A stretch of DNA of 64,000 bases from [Clostridium] fimetarium (GTDB taxonomy: Bacteria > Bacillota > Clostridia > Lachnospirales > Lachnospiraceae), in the NCBI RefSeq assembly GCF_900111235.1, contig NZ_FOJI01000002.1:186001-250000 (forward strand), written 5' to 3'. Positions within the stretch are counted from its first letter, which is position 1; every line of letters begins with the position of its first letter. Shown here one piece after another: positions 42,160-51,041 of this stretch. The notes under the pieces are model-generated. The model was not told where the DNA came from and did no database searches. It saw only the letters and a program-made list of their open reading frames with translations. The position numbers were made by a program, and so were the translations under genes.

Positions 42160-43653
42160 GTGAATAAATTGAATGAAAAGAAAATGAAAATAGTACATCT
42201 TATTATGATTGTTTTAGGAACGGTTTTTTTAGCAAGTGGGGCGTTTCATTCTGGTCTTTGGTTTGATGAGAGCTATACAGTTGGATTAATGAACCAAAAT
42301 ATCATTGATTTTAGTAAGGCAGCAGCTTATGATGTACATCCACTTGGCTATTATACAATACTAAGGTTGTATGCATATATTTTTGGAAATAGTATTATTT
42401 CATTGAGATTATTTTCCGTATTAGGAGCTGTGTTGCTTGCAATGCTAGGATATACACATATTCGCCGGGATTTTGGTGCAAAAACTGGCGTTTGGTTTAC
42501 TTTCTTTGTGATAACAATGCCTAGTACATTTAAGTATGCTTTGCAGATTAGAATGTATACATGGGCACCATTATTTGTTGCGTTGACAGTAATATATGCA
42601 TATAGAATGATTAACAAGGATGTAAATAATACAAAGAGCACAAAAAATACAAAGAACACAGTGCTCTTTATTATATTCTCAGTAATGTCTGCTTATATGC
42701 ATTATTATGGATTGGTGGCAGTAGCAATTATTAATATTATGATATTGGTATATTATATTAAAAACAATATAAAACTAAAGAAATGGTTTATCGTAGGGGC
42801 ACTCCAAATGCTTGGATATTTACCTGGTTTATATGTGTTCTATATACAATTTAAACAGAGCAATGGTAGCTGGATTAAAATCAATTTTTGGACAATATTT
42901 GATGCAATATCGTTTCATTTTATCGGTTCCCCGCAGGCAGATGTAATTGTTAATTCACCAAATTATATAATTCCATTGTGTTTAGGATTCTGTATTTATG
43001 CCCTGTTTGGATTTTTACTTATACGAATGATTAAGAAGGACAAGGAAGAGTCAAAACCAGTAGTATTGGCTCTGACTGTATATTTTGGAGTCATATTTGT
43101 GTTTCTACTTGTTTCAATATTTAAACCAATATTTTATGTGAGATACTTAATCGTAAGCTATGGGATGCTTCTTTTTGCATTTGCATATTTATTAGCTAGA
43201 TATAACAAAAAATCTGTAAAGATATTAATTGTTGTAGTTATGTTGGGATTATCGGTTACAAGAGCAATTCCTATTTATCAGGATAATTATGATGCTTCTA
43301 ATACAACAATAGATGATTACCTCAAAGCTAATATTAAAGAGGGTGATATTATTTTGTTTGATTCACCTGGTGCATTTTCAGTATCTGTAAAATTTCAGGA
43401 TGTACCCACTTATTTTTATAATGCTGGCAATTGGGATATTCAAAAGGCATATAAAGCATTTGGAAGTAAGGTTACTATATTAAGCAACTTAGATACTATA
43501 AAGAAACATACAGGAAGAATATGGATAATAGATGGCGGCGGCGCGCATGATGAGGTAATGCGCTGGAGTGGAACTACTGAACTATCATATGAAAAAATGC
43601 AGTTGAAATATTATGCTAGTGAGCATGACATTATTCTGATTGAAAAAAAATAA
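42160..43653 (+). CDS. GT-C membrane glycosyltransferase (GT39/PMT-like), paralogue 2
   Basis: 497 residues from GTG 42160 (AGGGG upstream). It aligns with the preceding protein from end to end: SGLWFDESYTVGL and DVHPLGYYTILR in loop 1, FKYALQIRMYTWAPLFVALT in the middle, and the same C-terminal soluble region (DYLKANIKEGDIILFDSPGAF, KMQLKYYASEHDIILIEKK in part). A small lysine/asparagine/threonine-rich insertion (TKSTKNTKNT) lies in one cytoplasmic loop. The key acid motif is retained in both copies, so both are probably active, perhaps on different acceptors or donors. A terminator follows immediately. Confidence 0.82.
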   Translation: MNKLNEKKMKIVHLIMIVLGTVFLASGAFHSGLWFDESYTVGLMNQNIIDFSKAAAYDVHPLGYYTILRLYAYIFGNSIISLRLFSVLGAVLLAMLGYTHIRRDFGAKTGVWFTFFVITMPSTFKYALQIRMYTWAPLFVALTVIYAYRMINKDVNNTKSTKNTKNTVLFIIFSVMSAYMHYYGLVAVAIINIMILVYYIKNNIKLKKWFIVGALQMLGYLPGLYVFYIQFKQSNGSWIKINFWTIFDAISFHFIGSPQADVIVNSPNYIIPLCLGFCIYALFGFLLIRMIKKDKEESKPVVLALTVYFGVIFVFLLVSIFKPIFYVRYLIVSYGMLLFAFAYLLARYNKKSVKILIVVVMLGLSVTRAIPIYQDNYDASNTTIDDYLKANIKEGDIILFDSPGAFSVSVKFQDVPTYFYNAGNWDIQKAYKAFGSKVTILSNLDTIKKHTGRIWIIDGGGAHDEVMRWSGTTELSYEKMQLKYYASEHDIILIEKK

Positions 43654-43662
43654 TAATCTTTG

Positions 43663-43697
43663 AAGTGCATATCATTTATATGGTATGCACTTTTTTT
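43663..43697 (+). terminator. Terminator after the GT-C paralogues
   Basis: AAGTGCATA and TATGCACTT form a perfect stem (extended by CA/TG), followed by TTTTTTT. Confidence 0.92.
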
Positions 43698-43759
43698 GAA
43701 TTTGATAATAATATATATATATAATATAGAACTAGAGTAAGGTCAAAAAAGGTAAAACT

Positions 43760-44011
43760 ATGAAAATCAATTGGAAAGTTCGTTTTAGAAATAAGACATT
43801 TTTGCTTACGTTTATACCATTTGTAATAAGTTTTGTTTATCAATTATTATCAATGTTTGATATATTTCCAAAAGTTTCAGAAAATAATATATTAAATTTA
43901 GTTACACAGCTTATTAATGCACTTGCATTGCTTGGACTTGTTGTAGATGGGACAACAGTAGGAATTGGAGACAGTGAAAAAGCTTTAACATATGAGGAAC
44001 CAAGTAAATAA
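43760..44011 (+). CDS. phiLC3-family phage-type holin, stand-alone
   Basis: 83 residues, the length of phiLC3-type holins (PF04531). N-terminal MKINWKVRFRNKTFLL, two hydrophobic segments (~12-32 and ~46-66) and the family's closing pattern GLVVDGTTVGIGDSEKALTYEEP. Holins of this kind oligomerise in the inner membrane and release or activate murein hydrolases. No endolysin, tail or other phage gene is adjacent: the neighbours are glycosyltransferases and gltX. It may be a prophage relic or a domesticated holin. SD is weak (AAAAGG about ten bases upstream). Confidence 0.8.
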   Translation: MKINWKVRFRNKTFLLTFIPFVISFVYQLLSMFDIFPKVSENNILNLVTQLINALALLGLVVDGTTVGIGDSEKALTYEEPSK

Positions 44012-44235
44012 AAAATATATCCGGTAATAAAGTACCATATATAGTGATAAAGTACTAATATAAACAAGAATTTAACAAGATTATGTATTGGTTAGTTCAG
44101 ATTATAAGTAGACAAAAAATCCTAAAAATGATATTATAAATGTCTAAAGGACTTAGTTTATTTATTAACAAACACAGAATTTTATAAAAATATATAACAA
44201 AAGAATTTCAATATGGAAAGGAACTTTAATTAATT

Positions 44236-45711
44236 ATGACAAAGATTAGAACGAGATTTGCACCTAGCCCAACAGGCAGAATGCATGTAGGAAATTTAAG
44301 AACTGCGCTGTATGCATATTTAATTGCAAAGCACGAGCAGGGAGATTTTATTCTTAGAATAGAAGATACTGATCAAGAAAGATTTTATGAAGGTGCCTTG
44401 GATATCATTTATCGTACGCTTGAAAAGACAGGACTTGTACATGACGAAGGTCCTGATAAGGATGGTGGAGTTGGTCCTTATGTTCAAAGTGAACGTCAGG
44501 CACAGGGCTTGTATCTAAAATATGTGAAGCAATTAATTGATAAAGGTGAGGCATATTATTGCTTTTGTGATAAAGAAAGATTAGAGACTCTTAAGTCATC
44601 ATTTACGGATGGAGAAGAAAGCAAGGAGATCATAGTATATGACAAACATTGTCTTTCCCTTTCAAAAGAAGAGGTTGAAGCGAAACTTGCAAAAGGAATG
44701 CCTTATGTAGTTAGACAGAATAATCCAACGGAGGGATCAACTACATTTCATGATGAAATCTATGGTGATATATCAGTGGATAACTCAGAATTAGATGATA
44801 TGATTTTAATGAAATCTGATGGATACCCAACTTATAACTTTGCGAATGTGGTGGATGACCATTTGATGGGGATTACTCATATTGTAAGAGGTAATGAATA
44901 TATATCATCAACTCCAAAATACAATAGATTGTATGATGCTTTTGGATGGGATGTACCTAAGTATGTTCACTGCCCTCTCATTACGGATGAAAATCATAAG
45001 AAATTAGCGAAGAGAAGTGGTCATGCGTCTTTTGAAGACTTACTTGATCAAGGATTTGTGACTGAGGCTATTATTAATTATGTTTCACTTCTTGGTTGGA
45101 GTCCAGAAAGCGACGAAGAGATATTCTCACTAGAACAACTGGTGATTGAATTTGATTATACAAGAATGAGCAAATCACCTTCTGTATTTGATATTCCTAA
45201 GTTGAAGTGGATGAATGGGGAATATATTAAGGCAATGGATAATGATAGATATTATGAATTTGCACTTCCTTACATTAAGAAAGTAGTGAAGAAAGACCTT
45301 GATTTAAAGAAGATAGCTGATTTAGTAAAAACTAGAATCGAAATATTTACTGAAATCGCAGAGCATATTGATTTCTTTGATGAATTACCCGAGTATAATA
45401 CAGCGATGTATACACATAAAAAGATGAAAACGAATTCAGAGAATTCACTTGAAATCCTGAAGGAAATGCTTCCAATATTAGAAAAAACAGATGATTACTC
45501 AGTTGATGGACTTCATGATATGATTATGGAATTTATTGCAAATAAGGAAATTAAAAATGGTCAAGGATTATGGCCACTTAGGACCGCAGTTTCTGGAAAA
45601 CAATCAACACCAGGTGGTGCATTTGAGATAATGGATATTATTGGAAAAGAAGAGTCACTTTCTAGAATTAGAAAGGCAATTAATTTGTTAGAGGGAGAAT
45701 TGACTGAATAG
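44236..45711 (+). CDS. gltX: Glutamyl-tRNA synthetase
   Basis: 491 residues, usual length. HIGH-class motif in [21 protein letters not shown] (landmark PTGRMHVGN), [15 protein letters not shown], the zinc-region-equivalent segment [43 protein letters not shown] and a KMSKS equivalent [15 protein letters not shown]. The C-terminal anticodon-binding part is present. It charges tRNA-Glu, and in many Clostridia also tRNA-Gln for later amidation. AAAGGAA lies upstream of ATG 44236. The stop is directly followed by the ATG of a helicase gene (45712), so the two genes are co-translated. Confidence 0.95.
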   Translation: MTKIRTRFAPSPTGRMHVGNLRTALYAYLIAKHEQGDFILRIEDTDQERFYEGALDIIYRTLEKTGLVHDEGPDKDGGVGPYVQSERQAQGLYLKYVKQLIDKGEAYYCFCDKERLETLKSSFTDGEESKEIIVYDKHCLSLSKEEVEAKLAKGMPYVVRQNNPTEGSTTFHDEIYGDISVDNSELDDMILMKSDGYPTYNFANVVDDHLMGITHIVRGNEYISSTPKYNRLYDAFGWDVPKYVHCPLITDENHKKLAKRSGHASFEDLLDQGFVTEAIINYVSLLGWSPESDEEIFSLEQLVIEFDYTRMSKSPSVFDIPKLKWMNGEYIKAMDNDRYYEFALPYIKKVVKKDLDLKKIADLVKTRIEIFTEIAEHIDFFDELPEYNTAMYTHKKMKTNSENSLEILKEMLPILEKTDDYSVDGLHDMIMEFIANKEIKNGQGLWPLRTAVSGKQSTPGGAFEIMDIIGKEESLSRIRKAINLLEGELTE

Positions 45712-47556
45712 ATGAGTTTTAATGAAGCACAAATATCTGCCATTAATCATAATTCCGGTCCTGCGATTGTACTTGCGGGACCAGGATCTGGGAAAACTAC
45801 TGTAATTACTTTGAGAACAAAAAGGCTTATTGAATATTATAACGTGGATCCATCTAAAATTCTTGTAATCACATTTACGAAGATGGCAGCTAATGAGATG
45901 AAAGAAAGATTCTTTAAACTTATGGATGGTAAAAAACCATCTGTTACTTTTGGAACATATCATGCCGTATTTTTCACAATACTAAAGAATGCGTATAATT
46001 ATAGCGCTAAAAATATAATAAGAGAAGAACAACAAAGAGAATATATAAAAAGAATGATTTCAAAGTATGATCTTGAGATTGAAGATGAAAATGAATTTGT
46101 TTCATCTGTATTAGGAGAAATTAGTCAAGTGAAAGGTTCTAGGATTAATCTTCAATTGTATTACTCTATTAATTGCCCAGAAGATGTATTTAGAAGCATA
46201 TATCAAGATTATGACAGTGAATTGAAGAGAAACAGGCTAATTGATTTTGATGATATGCTTGTGTTTTGCTATGAACTTTTATCAAATAGATCAGATATTT
46301 TATCTGCTTGGCAGAATAAATATCAATATATTTTAGTGGATGAGTTTCAGGATATTAATAAGGTGCAGTATGATGTAATTAAACTATTGGTTGAAAAATC
46401 ACAAAATTTATTTATTGTTGGAGATGACGATCAAAGTATATATGGGTTTCGTGGTGCGAAACCAGAAATCATGCTTGATTTTACAAAAGATTTTGTAGAT
46501 GCAGTAAAAATTAATTTAGATATTAACTATCGTTCTACATCAAATATTGTGAATTCTGCAAAATCAGTAATAGATAACAATTCAAAACGATTTTACAAAG
46601 ACATCAGAGCATTTAATCAAATTGGAAATATGGTTGATATTAGAGAATTCATCGATACCTCAGATGAAAATAAATATATAATAGATAGTATTCAAAAATA
46701 CATTGAGGACGGTACTAAATACAAAGATATCGCTGTACTATCAAGAACTAATATTGGAGCAAGACAGTTAATTGGAAAATTGATTGAGTACAATATTCCA
46801 TTTACAACAAGAGACATAATCCCAAATCTATATGAACATTGGATTGCGAAAAATATATTTAGTTATATAAGAATAGCAATGGGTAACAGGGATAGGTTTG
46901 AGTTTTTGCAAATAATGAATAAGCCCAAGAGATATATTAGTAGAGATTCCATGGGTACACCGCTTGTTGATTTTGAAGAACTTCGTAAGTTATATGAGGA
47001 CAAGCAATGGATGGTTCAAAGAATTGATGATTTTGAAAAAGATTTACAGTTGTTAAAAAAGATGAATCCGTTTGCTGCAATTAATTTCATTAGAAGAGGG
47101 ATTGGCTTTGATGATTATTTAAGGGAATATTCACAAGCCAGAAGGATGAATGCGGAGGATTTGTTAAATGTAATTACCGAAATCCAAGAGGAGGCAAGAG
47201 AGTTTTCAACATATTCGGAATGGTTCAAACATATTGAAGATTATAATCTAGAATTAAAGGAACAAGTGTCGTCTATGGGAAAGACTACAGATGCAGTGAA
47301 TTTGTGTACAATGCATAGTTCTAAGGGATTAGAATACAAGGTTGTATACATAATAGATGCCAATGAGGGCATCATGCCTTATAACAAGGCGGTACTTGAA
47401 TCAGAAATTGAGGAAGAGAGAAGAATGTTCTATGTTGCAATGACTAGGGCAAAAGAAGATTTACACATATTTTATACGAAGGAAAGATATAACAAGAAAC
47501 AGGAGGTTTCTAGATTTGTTTCTGAGATAAGTAAAAAATATGTAATGATTGATTAA
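45712..47556 (+). CDS. UvrD/Rep-family DNA helicase (superfamily 1)
   Basis: 614 residues, about 100-130 shorter than standard PcrA/UvrD. Walker A AGPGSGKTT (residues 22-30), motif Ia ILVITFTKMAANEMKER, motif II YILVDEFQDINKVQ, motif III VGDDDQSIYGFRGA, motif IV NYRSTSNIV, motif V CTMHSSKGLEYKVVYI and motif VI FYVAMTRAKEDLHIF are all present. The shorter length reflects reduced 2B and C-terminal parts. It unwinds DNA 3'-to-5' during repair or restart. ATG 45712 abuts the gltX stop, with AGGGAGAA inside gltX as SD. A full-length PcrA may exist elsewhere in the genome, so no symbol is given. Confidence 0.92.
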   Translation: MSFNEAQISAINHNSGPAIVLAGPGSGKTTVITLRTKRLIEYYNVDPSKILVITFTKMAANEMKERFFKLMDGKKPSVTFGTYHAVFFTILKNAYNYSAKNIIREEQQREYIKRMISKYDLEIEDENEFVSSVLGEISQVKGSRINLQLYYSINCPEDVFRSIYQDYDSELKRNRLIDFDDMLVFCYELLSNRSDILSAWQNKYQYILVDEFQDINKVQYDVIKLLVEKSQNLFIVGDDDQSIYGFRGAKPEIMLDFTKDFVDAVKINLDINYRSTSNIVNSAKSVIDNNSKRFYKDIRAFNQIGNMVDIREFIDTSDENKYIIDSIQKYIEDGTKYKDIAVLSRTNIGARQLIGKLIEYNIPFTTRDIIPNLYEHWIAKNIFSYIRIAMGNRDRFEFLQIMNKPKRYISRDSMGTPLVDFEELRKLYEDKQWMVQRIDDFEKDLQLLKKMNPFAAINFIRRGIGFDDYLREYSQARRMNAEDLLNVITEIQEEAREFSTYSEWFKHIEDYNLELKEQVSSMGKTTDAVNLCTMHSSKGLEYKVVYIIDANEGIMPYNKAVLESEIEEERRMFYVAMTRAKEDLHIFYTKERYNKKQEVSRFVSEISKKYVMID

Positions 47557-47576
47557 AGTGCGAAAGGGAAATAGAC

Positions 47577-49706
47577 ATGTGGGGAAAGAAAAGAGTAAAG
47601 TATGGCTTTATAATAGTAATTATTTCTATATTATTGGGAACGGCTTTTTTTGCAGCAAATGGAATATATTTATCGACTTCAGATAGAGAATATCAAAGTA
47701 TTGAGAATATGAATCAATATGCAAAAAAACAATTTTCTAATACACTTATTTACAATATGACATTGTTAAATTTATTAGGGAATGATTATATTAGTAAGGA
47801 TGTTAATCTGGATAATAAAAAGATACAAACTGAGATGGGAACGTTTATCCATGAAACGGGAATGACCTTATATATGGTGGATGAATATGGCATTGGATAT
47901 GATTATAAAGGGGAGCTAATTGATTTCAATCATTATGTAAATGTCGGTGAGTTATTTTCCAAAAGAGAAGGAGTTATCCAAGCTGAAAACAATTCTGATT
48001 TAGGCGGTGCAGGAGTATATTTGTATACAAAGATAACAAATGATAATAGTCAAAATTATTTGCTGATTGGGTGGTATTCTGAAGACAATTTGAATGATGT
48101 GTATGATATAGATATTCATGACGATTGGAATTATAGTTATATTGTTGATCAAGATGGTGATTTAGTATTGCCATTGGAAGAGCCGAGTGAGTATGTAAAT
48201 TTATTTGATTTTGTTAATGATAATAAAGGCCTGAAGGATTCCATGGAAAAAGGTGAGTCAGGCAGTAAAATTTATTTATGTGGTAGCGAAGAAAATGTGA
48301 TTTGTTTTAATCAATTGAATAAAATAAATGGTTGGTATATAGTATCAATTGTTCCACAAAAGTATATTAATCAAAAAGCCAATTGCATCATATTTAAGAT
48401 ATTTATATTATGTGGATGCTTTTGTATATGTATGATTATTGTAATCTATTACATAATAAAAATAATTAAAAATAATACAGTGTTAATCATAAAGAATGAA
48501 GCAAATGCTTGCCGAAGTAGATTTTGGTCACAGATGTCTCATGAAATCCGTACACCTATGAATGCAATTGTGGGATTGGCGGAGATTGCGAAATATTCAA
48601 TTGATGATAGGGACAAGCTAGAAGAGTGTTTGTTTAATATAGAAAATACATCAGAATATTTATTAGCTGTAGTCAATGATATTTTAGACGTGTCCAAAAT
48701 AGAAAGCAATAAGATTGAACTAAATATAGAACCTTTTAAAATATCAGAAGTTATTGATACAGTAAAAACTGTTATTTCATCAAATATTAATTTGAAGCAA
48801 ATCAAAATGAGTATTATCAAATCCGGAAATATGGATCAAATTGTGTGTGGCGATCAAAAAAGATTAAAGCAAATTCTTGTTAATTTAATTGCAAATGCTG
48901 CAAAATTTACAGAGATTAATGGAAAGATTAGATTTCGCATTAAAACGGAAACGTTATCTGACAATAAAGTTAAATATTTATTTGAAGTTACAGATAGTGG
49001 AATCGGAATTAAAAAGGAAAATCTAGAGAAAATATTTGAACCATTTGAGCAAGGTGACAATAATGTTTCATCCATTTATGGTGGAAGTGGATTGGGACTT
49101 ACAATTTGCAAAGGTTATTTAAAATTAATGGATGGAAAAATCACTGTTGATAGTGAGTATGGAAAACGAACCAGTTTTTATGTCGAAGTAGATTTTTCAC
49201 TTGCCAATGAAGTTGAAAAGCAAATATATACAGATCGAATAAAGAGTGCACAATCAAATAGCAATGTTTCAATTATTTCAATGACCCCAATTGCACCAGT
49301 GGATAATTCTACATCGGATAACAAAAAGACGATTTTACTTGCAGATGACAATGCTATGAATTTGGAAGTTATGACAACGATGCTTGAATTTTATGGATAC
49401 AAAGTTGTTACTGCACATAATGGGCAGGAAGCGATTGATATATTTGATAATAGTTCAATGTTTCAATTTGATGCTATTCTTATGGATGTTCAAATGCCAA
49501 TAAAAAATGGGTTAGAAGCTTCAGTAGAAATTAGATCATTAAATAGAATGGATGCTTCAAAGGTCAAGATAATTGCATTAACGGCAAATGCGTTCAAAGA
49601 AGATCGGTTGCTTGCAGAAAAAGCAGGTATGAATATGCATATTTCAAAACCAATCAAGATGAACGTGCTTAAAGATAAATTAGATGAACTTTTTTCAGAA
49701 AACTAA
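47577..49706 (+). CDS. Hybrid sensor histidine kinase / response regulator
   Basis: 709 residues. TM1 (~11-31), an extracytoplasmic sensor of ~235 residues resembling a Cache-type domain (DEYGIGYDYKGEL, GWYIVSIVPQKYI), then TM2 (~272-295). HisKA has the H-box SHEIRTPMN with His322. HATPase shows N-box NLIANAAKFT, G1 DSGIGI, F-box FEPFEQ and G2 GGSGLGLTI. A C-terminal receiver (~580-709) begins TILLADDNAMNLEVM, with phosphoacceptor Asp637 in ILMDVQMP and Lys in KPIKM. It therefore relays phosphate internally; no output domain or dedicated regulator lies next to it. It begins 20 bases after the helicase gene and may share its transcript. Confidence 0.93.
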   Translation: MWGKKRVKYGFIIVIISILLGTAFFAANGIYLSTSDREYQSIENMNQYAKKQFSNTLIYNMTLLNLLGNDYISKDVNLDNKKIQTEMGTFIHETGMTLYMVDEYGIGYDYKGELIDFNHYVNVGELFSKREGVIQAENNSDLGGAGVYLYTKITNDNSQNYLLIGWYSEDNLNDVYDIDIHDDWNYSYIVDQDGDLVLPLEEPSEYVNLFDFVNDNKGLKDSMEKGESGSKIYLCGSEENVICFNQLNKINGWYIVSIVPQKYINQKANCIIFKIFILCGCFCICMIIVIYYIIKIIKNNTVLIIKNEANACRSRFWSQMSHEIRTPMNAIVGLAEIAKYSIDDRDKLEECLFNIENTSEYLLAVVNDILDVSKIESNKIELNIEPFKISEVIDTVKTVISSNINLKQIKMSIIKSGNMDQIVCGDQKRLKQILVNLIANAAKFTEINGKIRFRIKTETLSDNKVKYLFEVTDSGIGIKKENLEKIFEPFEQGDNNVSSIYGGSGLGLTICKGYLKLMDGKITVDSEYGKRTSFYVEVDFSLANEVEKQIYTDRIKSAQSNSNVSIISMTPIAPVDNSTSDNKKTILLADDNAMNLEVMTTMLEFYGYKVVTAHNGQEAIDIFDNSSMFQFDAILMDVQMPIKNGLEASVEIRSLNRMDASKVKIIALTANAFKEDRLLAEKAGMNMHISKPIKMNVLKDKLDELFSEN

Positions 49707-49709
49707 CAA

Positions 49710-49758
49710 AAAAAGACATTATTAGTAAGATTGAAAAATCTACTAATAATGTCTTTTT
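49710..49758. terminator. Bidirectional terminator between the hybrid kinase and the DUF1292 gene
   Basis: Perfect 18-base arms (49710-49727 and 49741-49758) with A runs on the left and T runs on the right, so each strand ends in a T tract. It serves both converging genes. Confidence 0.92.
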
Positions 49759-49778
49759 AATGAAAATAGATTATATAA

Positions 49779-50114
49779 TTATTCTGCGTCTTTTTCGTCT
49801 TCTTCATCGTCTTCTTCATCATCGATTTCATCGAATTCTTCAGAATCAAGAAGTTCATCAAATGCATCAGCAACTGCTTCATATTCATCATCATCTTCGA
49901 TATTTTCAAGATCTGGCTCGCCATCAGCAGATTCGGTATAACGATAGATAAATACTTCACCGTCTTCAGCTTCTTCTCCATTCATAGGAAGAAGTGCAAT
50001 ATATTCCTTTTCACCAACTGGGAAAATAGATACAATTTCACATTCAACTTCAGTATCATCATCCAATGTAAGAGTTACCGTATCTTTTTCTGGTATAATA
50101 TTATCTTCACTCAT
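49779..50114 (-). CDS. DUF1292 family protein with acidic tail
   Basis: 111 residues. N-terminal beta-rich domain with DTVTLTLDDDTEVECEIVSIFPVGEKEYIALLP and VFIYRY, as in the DUF1292 family, which is widespread in Firmicutes, often near yrrK/mutS2 or cell-cycle genes. The last ~45 residues are almost wholly Asp and Glu. No enzymatic motif. SD GAGGTAA lies five bases before the start on the minus strand. It is transcribed alone, convergent with the hybrid kinase and divergent from the Lrp-type regulator. Function is unknown. Confidence 0.85.
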   Translation of the reverse strand: MSEDNIIPEKDTVTLTLDDDTEVECEIVSIFPVGEKEYIALLPMNGEEAEDGEVFIYRYTESADGEPDLENIEDDDEYEAVADAFDELLDSEEFDEIDDEEDDEEDEKDAE

Positions 50115-50199
50115 CTAATTTACCTCATTTCTTTTTTGTTATTGATAGTATAAATGTATCAGATGAAAGGAAAAAAAGCAACAAAATTAAAAATTTTAG

Positions 50200-50228
50200 T
50201 TGTTATTTTTAATAAAGTAATGTAATAT
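50200..50228 (+). promoter_or_regulatory. Possible promoter for a short terminated transcript
   Basis: TTGTTA (50200-50205), 17-base spacer, TAATAT (50223-50228). Weak-to-moderate match. A terminator lies about 85 bases downstream with no open frame between. Confidence 0.4.
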
Positions 50229-50234
50229 ACAATT

Positions 50235-50318
50235 AATAACAGAATATTGTAAATTAAGTCAATGAGGACAGCTTTAAAGTAATTTAAGATTATTACTTTA
50301 AAATTGGTCTTTTTTTTT
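50235..50318 (+). ncRNA. Candidate small RNA or attenuated leader upstream of the Lrp/AsnC gene
   Basis: An intrinsic terminator (50266-50318: TTTAAAGTAAT with ATTACTTTAAA, outer GAC/GTC, then nine T) stands in the gap between divergent genes, with no upstream plus-strand gene to end. A plausible promoter lies at 50200-50228. The product would be an ~85-base RNA, or a leader whose termination controls the Lrp gene at 50408. Confidence 0.35.
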
Positions 50319-50407
50319 ATTTTAATAATTGTAATAAGGACAATACAACCGAGTTGAGCTGAATGTCTAAAATCGCATTTAATACAATATAGAAAGGAAT
50401 AGATACT

Positions 50408-50875
50408 ATGGACAAAATTGATAAGAAAATTGTAACACTTTTACAAAAAAATGCGAGGACGCCATTAAAGGCGCTAGCAGAAAAAGTGTTTTTGTCTTCA
50501 CCTGCAGTATCCGCAAGAATAGAGAGATTAGAAAAAGATGAAATAATTGTTGCATATGAAGCCAAAATCAATCAAATGAAATTAGGCTATCATATTACAG
50601 CATTTATCAATTTGGAAATTGCACCTGTTCAGAAGCCGGAATTTTATCCTTTTATAAAGACTTGTTTAAATGTAGTTGAATGTAATTGTGTAACTGGAAA
50701 TTATGCAATGCTTCTAAAGGTAGCGTTTCCAAGTACAATGGAACTTGATACATTTATTGGACAGCTCCAAAAATTTGGTAGAACAAGCACACAGATAGTA
50801 TTTTCAACACCTGTTGAACCAAGAGGGATTGATGTTAATCTTGAAATGCCAGTTCCCGATGATAGAAGAAAATAA
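50408..50875 (+). CDS. Lrp/AsnC-family transcriptional regulator
   Basis: 155 residues. N-terminal helix-turn-helix: DKKIVTLLQKNARTPLKALAEKVFLSSPAVSARIERLEKDEIIV (landmarks RTPLKALAEKV, SPAVSARIERLE). C-terminal ligand-binding RAM/ACT-like domain: ITAFINLEIAP, CNCVTGNYAMLLKVAFPS and the closing STPVEPRGI. Such regulators bind amino acids and usually form octamers. The regulated genes are unknown; no amino-acid gene lies next to it. AAAGGAA precedes ATG 50408. A short terminated transcript is predicted just upstream. Confidence 0.92.
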   Translation: MDKIDKKIVTLLQKNARTPLKALAEKVFLSSPAVSARIERLEKDEIIVAYEAKINQMKLGYHITAFINLEIAPVQKPEFYPFIKTCLNVVECNCVTGNYAMLLKVAFPSTMELDTFIGQLQKFGRTSTQIVFSTPVEPRGIDVNLEMPVPDDRRK

Positions 50876-50895
50876 AATTAATATATACCCAAAAG

Positions 50896-50928
50896 AATTC
50901 CTTCATTAAGTTAAAGGAATTTTTTTTT
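50896..50928 (+). terminator. Terminator after the Lrp/AsnC gene
   Basis: AATTCCTT (50896-50903) pairs with AAGGAATT (50914-50921), followed by a run of T residues. Confidence 0.85.
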
Positions 50929-51041
50929 GCTCATTTTTAGTGATAAGTTTAATGTACTTTTTAATTATAAGTTTATTTGTAAAATTATGGCAGAAGTGAT
51001 ATGATTATAAAAAAATTAGAAGGTTTTGGAGGCTATTTATC

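Noticed and set aside
43760-44011. Prophage starting at the holin gene
   Set aside because: No lysin, structural, integrase or recombination genes on either side; flanking genes are chromosomal.
44012-44235. T-box or riboswitch before gltX
   Set aside because: No T-box core, specifier loop or known aptamer pattern was found; only short AT-rich direct repeats (ATAAAGTAC).
49760-49981. Met/Lys- or His/Arg-rich frames over the acidic tail of the DUF1292 gene
   Set aside because: Artefacts of GAA/GAT-rich coding sequence read in other frames.
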